Notes: generated from the sequence alone by a model not told the origin. Counted from the first letter of the stretch, positions 54,076 through 63,774 are shown. The stretch is DNA of 64,000 nucleotides from UKL13-2 sp038206765 (GCA_038206765.1 JBBRAM010000017.1:13565-77564); one strand, 5' to 3'. Numbers and translations: made by a program.

Positions 54076-55188
54076 CTATCCACTCACGTTGCTCGGCGCA
54101 TAGCGCATTGCCGCATCTTGTCGGCGTTGATTCACCGATTCGTCGATCACCTGGTCAGCGGTGATGCTGCGTTTAATTTTTGCGCCCAACGCGAACACGC
54201 CATTTTTTGATTCATCATGCATTTTCCCGCGATAATCGGGCTGCGGCAAAATGGGCAGTGGCGATTTGCAAAGGAGCCCGACAGTGCCAAGCTGTTCCGA
54301 CATCCAGCCAAGCGCAATATCAGACAGCTGCGGCTGTTCATAGCCTCCACCCACATCGCCGTGCCCCCCGACAAACCAGCGCTGCTCAACGGCAGCCCTG
54401 GCATCCCATGGCGTGTAGTTAAAATCAGCGCGGAACTCATCGACGGCTAGCGCATGAAAGCCATTTTTTACGAGCGGGTTTAACGCCGTATCGGCGAAAC
54501 GGAATAAATCAACGCGCTTGTTTTCCCCTTCATAAACCGGCAAACCGAGCGAGCCTACCGTGTCCCACACGCCAACGGCGTCAATGGGGACATTGCGAAT
54601 CATGTGCTCTTCACCAACTTGAAAACCCGCTGACTGAACTTGCAGCCATAAATTGTTGATCAATTTTTGCGCAAGATTAGAATTGCGCTGCTGCCGATAA
54701 TACGCCCACACATAAAAACCGTAACGATAGCCTTCTTCTTTGCTAGAAATGTTCAGCTTGGCATAATCCATTAACCCGGCCTTGGCGATCATGCCGGCCA
54801 GCGCCCGCGCAGTGTAAGCCCCACGGCTAAAACCGGCGATGACGATCTTGTCCCCCGGCTGATAATTGCGGCAAATGAAGGTGTAGCCGCGAACGATGCG
54901 CGAAATAATGCCAGCCCCAAACGCCCCGCCGAGCAATCGCTCAATGACGTTATCCGAATCGCCCACACCGTGCAGGTATTTGGCGTGTTGGATGACGGTG
55001 CGATCGGTCGCGTCAATCAACACCCGCTCACCCTCGCCCCTCAGCTGCCAAGAGTCCAGCGTGTCATCCCCCGCGAGGTTGTGATAGAGCTTCAGGACGT
55101 TCGTGGCTGTTGTCTGACCGTCGTCATCCTTATCAACGTTGGTGCCGTTCCACGTTCCGTCAGCAAGAAATGCAATCATTTTTGGCAT
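54076..55188 (-). CDS. DUF2235 (Tle1-like) alpha/beta hydrolase
   Basis: This 370-residue protein has the DUF2235 pattern: IAFLADGTWNGT at the N-terminus, an early QHAKYLHGVG block, and the nucleophile elbow GFSRG with Ser121 (IAGFSRGAYTARALAGM). DAVGVWDTVGSLGLP follows further on. Some DUF2235 proteins are Tle1-type phospholipase effectors of type VI secretion. Others are of unknown role. No immunity gene of the usual lipoprotein type is visible beside it. A GGAG Shine-Dalgarno precedes ATG 55186-55188. There is no signal peptide. Confidence 0.85.
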   Translation of the reverse strand: MPKMIAFLADGTWNGTNVDKDDDGQTTATNVLKLYHNLAGDDTLDSWQLRGEGERVLIDATDRTVIQHAKYLHGVGDSDNVIERLLGGAFGAGIISRIVRGYTFICRNYQPGDKIVIAGFSRGAYTARALAGMIAKAGLMDYAKLNISSKEEGYRYGFYVWAYYRQQRNSNLAQKLINNLWLQVQSAGFQVGEEHMIRNVPIDAVGVWDTVGSLGLPVYEGENKRVDLFRFADTALNPLVKNGFHALAVDEFRADFNYTPWDARAAVEQRWFVGGHGDVGGGYEQPQLSDIALGWMSEQLGTVGLLCKSPLPILPQPDYRGKMHDESKNGVFALGAKIKRSITADQVIDESVNQRRQDAAMRYAPSNVSG

Positions 55189-55282
55189 ATTGAACTCCAG
55201 TCTTATGAGCCAAGAATAAACAATGAAACACTAGAATTGGCGGGCTACTCAAGTCAAAATGCTGCTGAAACAGCCGCCCCTT

Positions 55283-56260
55283 CTAGGGTTTTGACTTTTC
55301 AGTTGGAGCCGCTAGGTGCTTTTTAAAAAATGCTTCAGCGCGCAGTTTCGTGTCTTCAGTAGCCGCAACATTGGCAGAGACGGCTTGGCGTTTGCTGCTC
55401 GGTGTGTCGTAAGAATGTTGCGCGCCAGTGTAGCGGACAAAGGCCAAATCGCCGCCCGCCGCATTGTTCAATACTGAGCTGGGACTGTCGCCCACCAGCT
55501 TTTCACACTTGGCAATGCTAACCTCTTCATCTTCCGTACCGATTAGTAGCAATAGCGGCGCATAGGCTTGATACCGCATGCCGTAATGCTTACTAACTGG
55601 CGGACAAGCGGGATAAACCGCGATAGCAGCGCGGAATCCGGTTTCGGGCGTAGGCTTTTCAAATCCGACCGTATCGCGAGCCATCGTCGATAATGCCGCG
55701 CTCCCGCCATTTGACCAGCCTTGCAGGAACACATTATTTTTTTGCACATCTAAACGACTGCGCAAGTATTTAAGGCCCATGTACGCATCAAACGGCCGCA
55801 CCGTGATCTCGTTAATCTCCCGTGGACGGCTACCGTTATTGGTGCCTGCTTCAAAGCCTTTGAAATAGCCACGCGAACCAAACGAATCGACGTAGAGCCC
55901 GATGTATCCACGGTCCGCCCAGAACTTTCCCCACAGAACTGTGCGACTGGCGAGTGTGGTTGCAGCATAGTGCTTGGCATTCGAGCTATAAACGCCGGAG
56001 CGACCATGCAGCATCACCACGGCGGGTCGTGCGTCCGGCCATATTTTTGCATCTGGCGAATACAAAAAACCAATCAGCTTAACCTTACCGTCTGCGCTAT
56101 TAAAGGTGACTGTCTCGGGGGTGGAGGATTGCGCAAAGGTCGCGAACGGCAAAAATAAAGAGAAGTAAAATAGCAATCCGAACGACAACGAAAACACGTT
56201 CAACGAATGGATCGAATACGGCATCATATTTTTTACGTCAAATTTCAATGCCACCTCCAA
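55283..56260 (-). CDS. Exported alpha/beta hydrolase, dienelactone-hydrolase family
   Basis: This 325-residue protein has a hydrophobic export segment (about 20-43, ending TFAQS) and a DLH-type domain. AVVMLHGRSGVYSS carries the oxyanion loop, the nucleophile position lies in LQGWSNGGSAAL (GWSNGG, Ser in place of the usual Cys of true dienelactone hydrolases), and LLLIGTEDEEVSI and GAQHSYD supply the acid and His. The substrate is unknown. It stands alone on the minus strand, next to the DUF2235 gene. Confidence 0.85.
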   Translation of the reverse strand: MEVALKFDVKNMMPYSIHSLNVFSLSFGLLFYFSLFLPFATFAQSSTPETVTFNSADGKVKLIGFLYSPDAKIWPDARPAVVMLHGRSGVYSSNAKHYAATTLASRTVLWGKFWADRGYIGLYVDSFGSRGYFKGFEAGTNNGSRPREINEITVRPFDAYMGLKYLRSRLDVQKNNVFLQGWSNGGSAALSTMARDTVGFEKPTPETGFRAAIAVYPACPPVSKHYGMRYQAYAPLLLLIGTEDEEVSIAKCEKLVGDSPSSVLNNAAGGDLAFVRYTGAQHSYDTPSSKRQAVSANVAATEDTKLRAEAFFKKHLAAPTEKSKP

Positions 56261-56446
56261 AAAATGACCACTAAAACTGGCGCACGAAATCCATGCGCGG
56301 GAACTTTTTTGCGGCTGATCATTGCAATACTACGCATAAATTGATTTTATGTTTTACCATCGTATGGCAGGGGTTGTAAGGCCGAGGCTGGCAACAACAC
56401 ATCACAAAGGGCCGCGATAGGAAGGCACCAAACGAAAAAGGGAATT

Positions 56447-57088
56447 ATGTCGAATATCAGCGCGACCAAAGTTTTCATCGCAGCGGCCATCGTCGTGACC
56501 ATCATGATGGCGGTTACCGCCCTATATCTTAAAGAGCAACGCACAAAACTGGCAATCGAAAAAACGGCGGTAGAACAAACCATTGCAGCGGCCAGGCAAC
56601 AACAAACATCGCTCGGAACAGTCAACTCCAGCGCCGAGCTATCCGTGGCAGAGGCACAGCGAATTACCCAGTCTCGCAATAACGCGGTAGACGCGAGCAA
56701 GCAATATCAACAACAGCTCAGCGAAAGGAGCAAACGAGGCAAGGCATTGAGCGAGGCATTGATAGCCGCGCAAGAAGTAAAAACAGCTAGCGCTGAATAT
56801 TTCCAAAGCGAAGGGAGATGGCCCGCTAACCATGCCGCGGTGGGTATGCCGCCGCCCGAGAGCGATAAAAACGAAACCCTGCGCAGCGTCAGCATTGAGC
56901 CATTCGGTCAATCGATCCGGATACGCATAAAATTCATCGGACAAGCGCCAGCGCCAGGTTTGGAACAACAGCTTCATTTCATTGCTAGCGCAAGCGGCGG
57001 TGCTGGACGAATATCATGGAGTTGCGTGAGCCCGGACATCAAGGATATTGCCGATTTGCTGCCGAACTGCAAGTACCAGCCAAGCTGA
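56447..57088 (+). CDS. Membrane-anchored coiled-coil protein with pilin-like C-terminal domain
   Basis: This 213-residue protein has an N-terminal helix (about 7-28, IAAAIVVTIMMAVTAL), a predicted coiled coil (about 28-110, Gln/Ala/Glu-rich), and a C-terminal part resembling type IV pilins. That part reads EVKTASAEYFQSEGRWPANHAAVGMP, then a strand region, then WSCVSPDIKDIADLLPNC. Two Cys at the end resemble the pilin D-region pair. The canonical prepilin leader with G-F/T-x-x-E is absent, so it is probably not a normal pilin. The function is unknown. It is preceded by AAAGGGAATT as Shine-Dalgarno. Confidence 0.7.
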   Translation: MSNISATKVFIAAAIVVTIMMAVTALYLKEQRTKLAIEKTAVEQTIAAARQQQTSLGTVNSSAELSVAEAQRITQSRNNAVDASKQYQQQLSERSKRGKALSEALIAAQEVKTASAEYFQSEGRWPANHAAVGMPPPESDKNETLRSVSIEPFGQSIRIRIKFIGQAPAPGLEQQLHFIASASGGAGRISWSCVSPDIKDIADLLPNCKYQPS

Positions 57089-57160
57089 ACGGAACACCTT
57101 AAATTTTATTCTCATGAAAGTCCACGCCAAAGCCAGCGCTAAATCGCACGCAGTCAGGCA

Positions 57161-58681
57161 TCAGCTTTGTACGCTTTGTGCAACCCGTTTCGCCAAATGT
57201 GAGTGTTTGATCGCGTAAAAAAAATATCCCAGTAGCGCGAGTGCCATCCACACACCAAACACCACAAAAGTAATCGCCGATAAGTCTTTGATGATGTAGA
57301 TACACGACAAAATACTTAAACCGGGAATAAAATAAGGGCCGAATGGAACGCGGAAACCTTTGCCATGTTTGGCCACACTGCGCGCGGCCTCTTCGGCGCT
57401 AACATGAAAGCGTTTTCGCCGCACTAGCGGCACAGCGGCTGACACCACTGCGAACGCGCACAGGGTTCCTAAGCTCACCATGTCCCACAGATACGTTGAA
57501 TCCACTGTGCCGGCGACCACGGCTGCAAAAAAACAAACAATGACGGTGTTGTAGGCAGGCACTTTGCGATTGCGGCTGACACGTTTAAAGGTTGGCCCAA
57601 TCAGTCCATCACAAGCAACAGCATACAAAATCCGCGTTTGGCCATAAAGCGACGCCAGTGCCACGCTGAACACCGAAATTACCGCGCCTGCTGACAGTAC
57701 CAAGGCGGGCCAAACCTTGCCGGTGACGTTTTGCAAAATCACCGCAAGCCCCGCCTCCTGGCCATCAAATTTCGCAGCAGCCTGTGCACCGAGCGCCGTG
57801 ACAGCCACCAGCATGTAGCAGACGGTGACCACGATCAACGCACCGATAATGCCGCGAGGGACATCGCGCCGCGCGTTCTTGGCTTCCGCACCGCCAGTGG
57901 CCACCGTATCCAAACCAACGAACGAGAAAAATACCGTCGCCGCTGCTGCCGTAACGCCGGTCATACCCGCGTGGCCTTTGCTATTGTCTGTATTGAAAAA
58001 GGGTGTGAAATTGTTCGCATCAAAACCAGAGAGTGCGATCACAGCAAAGAAAATCAAAATGGCAATTTTAATGAGTACCATGATTGAATTAACCACGGTC
58101 GATTCACGCGCGCCGCGCAGCAATAAAACACCGCACATAAAAATCAGCAGAATTGGCGGCAAATTTATTTGCGATAAATGGATCTCCATCCCGGAAGCGC
58201 CCGAGACAATCGTCGGCGAACGCAATGCAGGTGGGATATGCCAGCCAAATGCATTCTCAATAAAATTATTTAAGTATGCCGACCAGCCAATCGCGGTGGC
58301 ACTGCCGGATAGTCCAAATTCAAGTATTAAACAGGCAGCCACAATGTAGGCAAAGAACTCGCCTACCGTCACGTAAATATACGAGTACGACGAGCCTGAG
58401 GCTGGGATACGTGACGACAATTCGGCGTAACAAAGTGCGGTTAACCCAGCGGTAAATGCCGCCATCAAAAACGATAAAATTACAGCTGGCCCTGCTTTAG
58501 GAACCGCTTCAGCTAACGTAAAAAAAATCCCAGTACCAATGGTGCCGCCGACGCCCAACATCATCAGTGAAAAAACACCCAAGGTTTGTTTGAGTTGCTC
58601 CGTTTCGTGTTGGTGCGGCTCGAGATGCGAATCAATAGATTTAGTGCGAAACAATTTTTGGAATAGAGTTTGTGTTTTCAA
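57161..58681 (-). CDS. APC superfamily amino acid permease (CAT-like)
   Basis: This 506-residue inner-membrane transporter has about twelve to fourteen helices. LGVGGTIGTGIFF in helix 1 is the substrate-binding Gly-rich block of APC carriers, followed by GPAVILSFLMAAFTAGLTALCYAELSS typical of cationic amino acid transporters. The Pro-rich loops and the long C-terminus agree. The start is TTG at 58679-58681, and there is no good Shine-Dalgarno. Three 11-base direct repeats lie 70 bases upstream. Confidence 0.92.
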   Translation of the reverse strand: MKTQTLFQKLFRTKSIDSHLEPHQHETEQLKQTLGVFSLMMLGVGGTIGTGIFFTLAEAVPKAGPAVILSFLMAAFTAGLTALCYAELSSRIPASGSSYSYIYVTVGEFFAYIVAACLILEFGLSGSATAIGWSAYLNNFIENAFGWHIPPALRSPTIVSGASGMEIHLSQINLPPILLIFMCGVLLLRGARESTVVNSIMVLIKIAILIFFAVIALSGFDANNFTPFFNTDNSKGHAGMTGVTAAAATVFFSFVGLDTVATGGAEAKNARRDVPRGIIGALIVVTVCYMLVAVTALGAQAAAKFDGQEAGLAVILQNVTGKVWPALVLSAGAVISVFSVALASLYGQTRILYAVACDGLIGPTFKRVSRNRKVPAYNTVIVCFFAAVVAGTVDSTYLWDMVSLGTLCAFAVVSAAVPLVRRKRFHVSAEEAARSVAKHGKGFRVPFGPYFIPGLSILSCIYIIKDLSAITFVVFGVWMALALLGYFFYAIKHSHLAKRVAQSVQS

Positions 58682-58750
58682 GTTGGATTATTTTCAATTT
58701 AGCGTGATTGTGGCATCGATAGAGCATCCTGCATGCATCCAGTATGCAGC

Positions 58751-58783
58751 TTGGATACATATTGAATACAGATTGGATACAGA
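58751..58783. repeat. Three 11-bp direct repeats upstream of the APC permease
   Basis: TTGGATACATA, TTGAATACAGA and TTGGATACAGA lie end to end, 70 bases upstream of the permease start. The helical-turn spacing resembles the array before the DUF2167 gene, though the sequence differs. Confidence 0.7.
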
Positions 58784-58928
58784 TTCGAAACGCGTAACGC
58801 ACAGCGGTTGCAAACGACTGGAAAAAGCGACGCCAATTTAAGCAATACAAAATGGCGGGCCGAAGCTAGTTGGAATCGCTTGATTCAATGCTGTTCGAAA
58901 CCGCCGAAGCCGCCTACAGCGTTTGGGG

Positions 58929-58982
58929 CGTCTGAGGCGTCTGAAGCGTTTGAGACGTTTGAGACGTTTGAGGGGTTTGAAA
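58929..58982. repeat. Six tandem 9-bp repeats
   Basis: Variants of GCGTTTGAG (GCGTCTGAG, ACGTTTGAG, GGGTTTGAA) are repeated six times without a gap, just outside the 3' end of the GGDEF gene. They are probably slippage products. The unit length is a multiple of three although no gene is supported here. Confidence 0.75.
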
Positions 58983-59052
58983 TCTCTAAAGCCGTTAGCT
59001 TACACGCCAAACGCCACCGTTTCTGCTGCCCTACTTTTGACCACCCCGTTAC

Positions 59053-62000
59053 CTATGCAGCGCCTTCGGACTGGGAGGCAGCGCCCATCTGAACTCTGTT
59101 GCGCCCACCGCGTTTCGCCGCATACAGCGCTTGGTCGGCCTCGGCAATCAGCAAATCAAAGGGACCTTCCTCGTTCGGAATGCGCGAGCCAATGCCAACC
59201 GAAATAGTGATAGCTTGTGCCGAGCGATCTACCGCGTCGCGCATCGTTTCTGCCATATCTTGTGCAACTTTTGCATTTGCACCGGGCAGCACAACGAGGA
59301 ATTCCTCGCCACCGTAGCGCGCCAATAAATCTTCGCTACGACGCAAACAGCGCAAGAGTGTCTGCGCAACACGCCTCAATAGTTCATCACCCGCCAAGTG
59401 GCCATGGGTATCGTTGTATTGCTTGAAGTGGTCTACATCGATCATCAAAATAGACAACGGACGCTGCTGTTCCCGGCAACTCAGCCAAACTGCATCCAAA
59501 TAACCGTCCACGCGTCGGCGATTGGAGATGCCCGTCAACCCATCAACGTGGGCGATGAGTTCGAGCCGGCGGTTTGCATCGGCCAGCTCACGGGTTCGCT
59601 CGATCACTTTATTTTCAAGGTCTTGGTTGGCGATTTCTAGGCGCGCTGTACGACGGCGCACCACGAATAAAACTAATAGCCAACCCAACGCGACCATTGC
59701 CACTAAGCCCAGCAAACGCGCCAGTACAGTGGCATACCAAGCCGGCGTAACTTCAAATCTATAAGGGATCATTTCAGACTCGCGCCCCAGCGAATCTTTC
59801 GCCCGAATTTGCATTGTGTAGTCGCCCGGCTTGAATACCGAATAGGTATAAGTGTGTGAACTCGTCCAGGCTGACATTACGTCCTCCATGCCGACCAGCC
59901 GACCCTGATAGCGCTTGATGCCATCGCGCGCCAATTCAGGCAACGCAAAATCAAATCGAAGGCTGAAATCCCCCGACGCAAATTGCAACGGACGTTCGGG
60001 ATTAACAGGATGCTGGAGCTCGGTACCGTCCGCGAAGAGTTGCGTCACCCCGCGCAGCACCACCGACTGGGGCTTGTTATCGACGCTTGTTGGTGCCGGC
60101 GGGGTCGCCTTTATCTGAGTGACCCAATTGTGCAGGAGCAAGGCATTGGTACTGAGAAACATCATGTTCCCGGAGGAATCAACGAAATGGCTATTGATCG
60201 CCCCGCGCTTTAACCCGCGAATATCATGGATGCGCCAATTGCCGTCCGCTTGGCGCTGGAGGATACGGCTATCGCTATAAGCCCAAAGTGTTTTATTCAT
60301 TGCGCCGTCTATTCCAGGCACAAAGCTAAACGTTTCGATAGCACCTCTTAAGACTGCAAGATTGCCCAGACTGATCGGTGAGAATTTATCGCCTTCCAAA
60401 CCAAACAACCCTGCACGCGTACTGACAACGACCATCCCGTCGGGCAGCAGGCTCACTTCGGCGTTGGCAATTTGTCCTACTTTAAGGCCATCTTTCTCGG
60501 AAAATCGCCGTGATTCAATTATTTCACCATCCGCAGACAAACGATAGCGCCATGCACCATGCCGCGCCGTGCCGACCCACACCTCCTCTGCGCTGATTTC
60601 TGCCACATTGTTGATCGCATCTTTCAAATCGTCCGGCGGCGCAGCCGACACCTGAATATCGGCAAAGGCAGATGTTGGATTGCCGACTGCACCCGGTTTT
60701 ACTGAAAACTTGGCACCGCCAATAAAGATTGACCGCAAACCATCATCGGTTCCCATAAAAATTTGATGGGGGCGGAACCGGGAACGCTTAAAAAATCGCG
60801 GGTACAGAAGATCAGGCGAGACTTGGCGGGTGGTACCGCGGATCGCCTGGGACCGCGCTCTTGGAGTCGCCAACTCTGATGAAGGATTGCCGACTTGGCG
60901 CGATTCAACCAGCATTAAATGGTGTGTCCCCGCCAGCAACGCCCGATGCGAGTCGATGCCAATCAGATCGTAACCGTTTGTATCGCCCCATTTGACTGGT
61001 GAAAACTGGACGCTGCCTGCCTCAACCCTAGCCTTCAGCATGCCGGCATTGGTCAGCAGATACCGCTCGCCGCGCCATTCGGCTATCTGCGAGATGTTGC
61101 TAGTTACACCATTTTCACTGCCGATCACCGACCATTCACTAGGCCAACGTAGCTGATAAAGCACCTCCTCTGACAACACCAGAAGCGCATTATTAGCGCC
61201 CGCAAAAATACTCGCCAAATAACCAGCTTCCACCTTAAGCCGGCGCTTGAATTGCAAATTACGATCCATTAAATATAGTGACCCATCCGCGCTCAATAGC
61301 CCAATAGTTCCGTCCTTGAGTGCGATACCACGTGAAAATGTTGTCGCTGCCGGCATATTTGTCGGTAGCTTTGCCGGGGTCAACGTTGTTTCATCAAGCC
61401 GCCACCATTTTCCGTCGGCTGCCGCGCCGAGTAGCCCGCCGTCCTCAAGCGGCACCCAGATATGCACTAGTTTAGTTAAGATTTTCGATGCCGGGATTAG
61501 CTGCCAATCATCGTTGTCGCCTTTGGTTCGGACCCGAATTTTTATCCCCTCACCACGAAATTGCAGAAACGTTTTTTCATTGTGTCTGATGATTACGCCG
61601 AATTTTTGCTCGTCGTACCAGTGCATCCCACTGTTATCCGCCGGACTCCACAGGAAAACATCGTTTAGTGCGCGGAAATAAACACCTTCCGGGGTCACCA
61701 GCGTTTCCCAGATATCGGCGAATTCGCGGGCAACTGCTGCGTCGCCGCCACCGGCTCGGTTGACGCGATCTCGGAATATAGGCGTGAGGTCTTTGAAGCT
61801 ATTTCTGCCATTTTTATCGCGTTGCAAATAACCAAAATAGTTATAGCCACCCACGTAGATGCGACCGTCGTCCGCAACCGCCAGCGAGCGCACCATCTCG
61901 CCGTTTGGCAATGCAATCAAGCGCCACTGTTCGCCGTCAAACTCCAACACGCCGCCCGTCGTGCCGATGTAAACAATCCCGGCATTATCTTGAACAACGC

Positions 62001-62367
62001 AAAAATGCTGTGGGAACACATCAATATCGGGTACGAACCGATCGATGGGCGGGTTGCCAACCATTGGCTCGTTGTTTTTTACAACCGCCCGCATCGTAGG
62101 GTTGACTTTGACTTCCGCCCGAGCGGCGCTAGTTGTACTGGCTGTGTTCGTTGTGTTCGCTGCGTTCGCAGTGTTCGCAGTACTTGCTGTATTGGCCACA
62201 CTGGCCTCGGCAAATCCGGACGACGCAATCACCGCCTGCCATAATGCGAGCATTAGCAAGGCGACAGCCGCCGCCTCACTAGGCAAGCGGTAACGCTGCC
62301 TTTGATTGTTTTTACGAAAAGATAAAGCCATTCCTGTGCAAAAAAATGACTTAAAAAATGTTTTCAT
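59053..62367 (-). CDS. Two-component-propeller diguanylate cyclase sensor
   Basis: This 1104-residue inner-membrane sensor has a signal segment (about 35-54), an Ala/Asn/Thr repeat (ANT units, about 55-85), and a periplasmic beta-propeller of the two-component-regulator type (about 100-760). A Y_Y_Y domain follows (about 790-870), then a membrane helix (about 878-900), a short coiled coil (LEIANQDLENKVIERTREL) and a GGDEF domain (about 935-1095). The active site GGEEF lies near 1018-1022, and RSED five residues before it is an intact inhibitory I-site, so the enzyme should make cyclic di-GMP and be product-inhibited. The signal is unknown. Confidence 0.93.
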   Translation of the reverse strand: MKTFFKSFFCTGMALSFRKNNQRQRYRLPSEAAAVALLMLALWQAVIASSGFAEASVANTASTANTANAANTTNTASTTSAARAEVKVNPTMRAVVKNNEPMVGNPPIDRFVPDIDVFPQHFCVVQDNAGIVYIGTTGGVLEFDGEQWRLIALPNGEMVRSLAVADDGRIYVGGYNYFGYLQRDKNGRNSFKDLTPIFRDRVNRAGGGDAAVAREFADIWETLVTPEGVYFRALNDVFLWSPADNSGMHWYDEQKFGVIIRHNEKTFLQFRGEGIKIRVRTKGDNDDWQLIPASKILTKLVHIWVPLEDGGLLGAAADGKWWRLDETTLTPAKLPTNMPAATTFSRGIALKDGTIGLLSADGSLYLMDRNLQFKRRLKVEAGYLASIFAGANNALLVLSEEVLYQLRWPSEWSVIGSENGVTSNISQIAEWRGERYLLTNAGMLKARVEAGSVQFSPVKWGDTNGYDLIGIDSHRALLAGTHHLMLVESRQVGNPSSELATPRARSQAIRGTTRQVSPDLLYPRFFKRSRFRPHQIFMGTDDGLRSIFIGGAKFSVKPGAVGNPTSAFADIQVSAAPPDDLKDAINNVAEISAEEVWVGTARHGAWRYRLSADGEIIESRRFSEKDGLKVGQIANAEVSLLPDGMVVVSTRAGLFGLEGDKFSPISLGNLAVLRGAIETFSFVPGIDGAMNKTLWAYSDSRILQRQADGNWRIHDIRGLKRGAINSHFVDSSGNMMFLSTNALLLHNWVTQIKATPPAPTSVDNKPQSVVLRGVTQLFADGTELQHPVNPERPLQFASGDFSLRFDFALPELARDGIKRYQGRLVGMEDVMSAWTSSHTYTYSVFKPGDYTMQIRAKDSLGRESEMIPYRFEVTPAWYATVLARLLGLVAMVALGWLLVLFVVRRRTARLEIANQDLENKVIERTRELADANRRLELIAHVDGLTGISNRRRVDGYLDAVWLSCREQQRPLSILMIDVDHFKQYNDTHGHLAGDELLRRVAQTLLRCLRRSEDLLARYGGEEFLVVLPGANAKVAQDMAETMRDAVDRSAQAITISVGIGSRIPNEEGPFDLLIAEADQALYAAKRGGRNRVQMGAASQSEGAA

Positions 62368-63102
62368 CGTGCAATTTGGTTGTGAACCTGATGGGCACCG
62401 TTTTATGCTTAATCAATCTGGCTCTGTTCAGGCACTCTTCTTTTATTTTTAATAAATGTGCTTGAGCGCTCAATTCTCCCAGCAACGAGCAGCCTCTGGA
62501 TGTAGTCCGGAACCCTTTTTCGATATGCGCTGAATCCTAGAGTACTTATTACAACACAGTCGATTCGATGTGTCATCACCAAAAGCTCGCAAGATTGTTA
62601 ACAAAACAACAATTGCAACGACGCTCCCGGCGAAGCGTCAGCCGCCGTTGTCGTGCCAATCTGCTGCTGCAAAAAAGCCACCGAATTGCTTCTACCATTA
62701 TCGGGCAAAGCGCCAGACCTTCGGCTAAGCTGAACTCAAACAAGCTGGACTCAAACAATTAGCGTGGTGGATTGCTGATGTGTGGACCGCTGATGTGTGG
62801 ACTGTCGTGAATCCCTAGGCGGCTCCAGCGAACGAGATCGCGATGGACGCGAAAGCCCAGACAACCTGATGCCAGACGCTCTAAATATTGATTGCCCCTG
62901 CTTTTCGACGAATCGTGGTGGGCAGCGCGGCAGTGTTTGATTGCCCGCGTCTACGTCTGAGTCGCCACTTTTTCAACTCAAGCGCAACGGCATCGCACAG
63001 CTGGCACGCCGACGGCCCAGTTCGCTTGTAAAATCAGCAACGCAACCCATCTATTCTTTGGGAAAAAGTCTATTTTTCGAAACTATCACTTGAGGAGCCA
63101 CC
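62368..63102. other. Long non-coding stretch before the peroxiredoxin
   Basis: These 735 bases contain no supported gene; frames here are short and basic, with no recognisable product. A direct repeat GCTGATGTGTGGAC occurs twice near 62773-62800. The likely peroxiredoxin promoter is TTGTAA near 63026 with TCTATT about 18 bases later (weak), ending in the strong Shine-Dalgarno GAGGAG at 63092. Confidence 0.45.
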
Positions 63103-63774
63103 ATGTCTATCGCAACGTCGTTACGAATCAACGATATCGCCCCCAATTTCACGGCGAACACCACCCACGGCCAGATCGATTTTCATCAATGGATCGGCGA
63201 TAGCTGGGCGATTTTATTTTCGCATCCCAAGGATTTCACCCCGGTTTGCACGACAGAATTGGGCTACATGGCCAAGATCGAACCTGAATTTACCAAGCGC
63301 AACACCAAACTTATCGGCTTGAGCTTGGATGCGGTCGACAACCATGCCAAATGGGCGAGCGATATCGAGGAAACGCAGGGCGCTAAGGTCAAGTACCCGA
63401 TGATTGGCGACACCGATTTAAACGTCGCTAAACTTTACAATATGCTACCTGCCGAAGAACCCGGCACAGCCGATGGTCGCACGGCCGCCACCAACGCGAC
63501 AGTGCGCTCAGTGTTCGTCATCGGCCCAGACAAAAAAATCAAACTAATGATGACCTACCCGATGACAACCGGCCGTAATTTTGACGAAATTTTGCGCGCG
63601 CTCGATTCGATGCAACTCACCGCCAAATATAAAGTCGCCACACCTGTAAATTGGAAAAACGGCGAAGATGTGATCATTGCCGGATCGGTAACAGATGAGG
63701 ATGCCAAGAAGATTTATCCTGACGGCTGGAAGACGGTGAAACCTTATTTACGGGTGGTCAAGCAGCCGGGCTAG
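63103..63774 (+). CDS. 1-Cys peroxiredoxin (Prx6 type)
   Basis: This 223-residue cytoplasmic thiol peroxidase reduces H2O2 and alkyl hydroperoxides. The peroxidatic Cys49 lies in FTPVCTTEL with Thr46 in the T-x-x-C triad. No second Cys is present, so it is a 1-Cys enzyme that needs an external thiol. The Prx6-type C-terminal domain is seen (ATPVNWKNGEDVIIAGSV). It has a strong GAGGAG Shine-Dalgarno. A weak AAGCCCC/GGGGTTT hairpin 18 bases past the stop may terminate it. Confidence 0.95.
   Translation: MSIATSLRINDIAPNFTANTTHGQIDFHQWIGDSWAILFSHPKDFTPVCTTELGYMAKIEPEFTKRNTKLIGLSLDAVDNHAKWASDIEETQGAKVKYPMIGDTDLNVAKLYNMLPAEEPGTADGRTAATNATVRSVFVIGPDKKIKLMMTYPMTTGRNFDEILRALDSMQLTAKYKVATPVNWKNGEDVIIAGSVTDEDAKKIYPDGWKTVKPYLRVVKQPG

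Larger units (their letters stand above)
58682..59052. other. Intergenic region with two repeat arrays
   Basis: These 371 bases lie between the APC permease start and the GGDEF gene stop. They hold the 11-bp array at 58751-58783 and the 9-bp array at 58929-58982. There are no convincing genes. A plus-strand frame across the 9-bp array is a repeat artefact. Confidence 0.45.

Noticed and set aside
48944..58681. Type VI secretion locus
   Set aside because: The TssQ-like lipoprotein, kinase and DUF2235 lipase hint at it, but no tss core gene (sheath, Hcp, VgrG, ClpV) is present. The ClpB at 4476 is the general disaggregase.
58808..59092. 94-codon plus-strand frame rich in Phe, Glu and Ala
   Set aside because: It is generated by the 9-bp tandem repeat and runs into the antisense of the GGDEF gene.
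62568..62762. 64-codon basic frame and its antisense partner
   Set aside because: Both strands are open by chance in a low-stop stretch. There is no Shine-Dalgarno and no recognisable motif.
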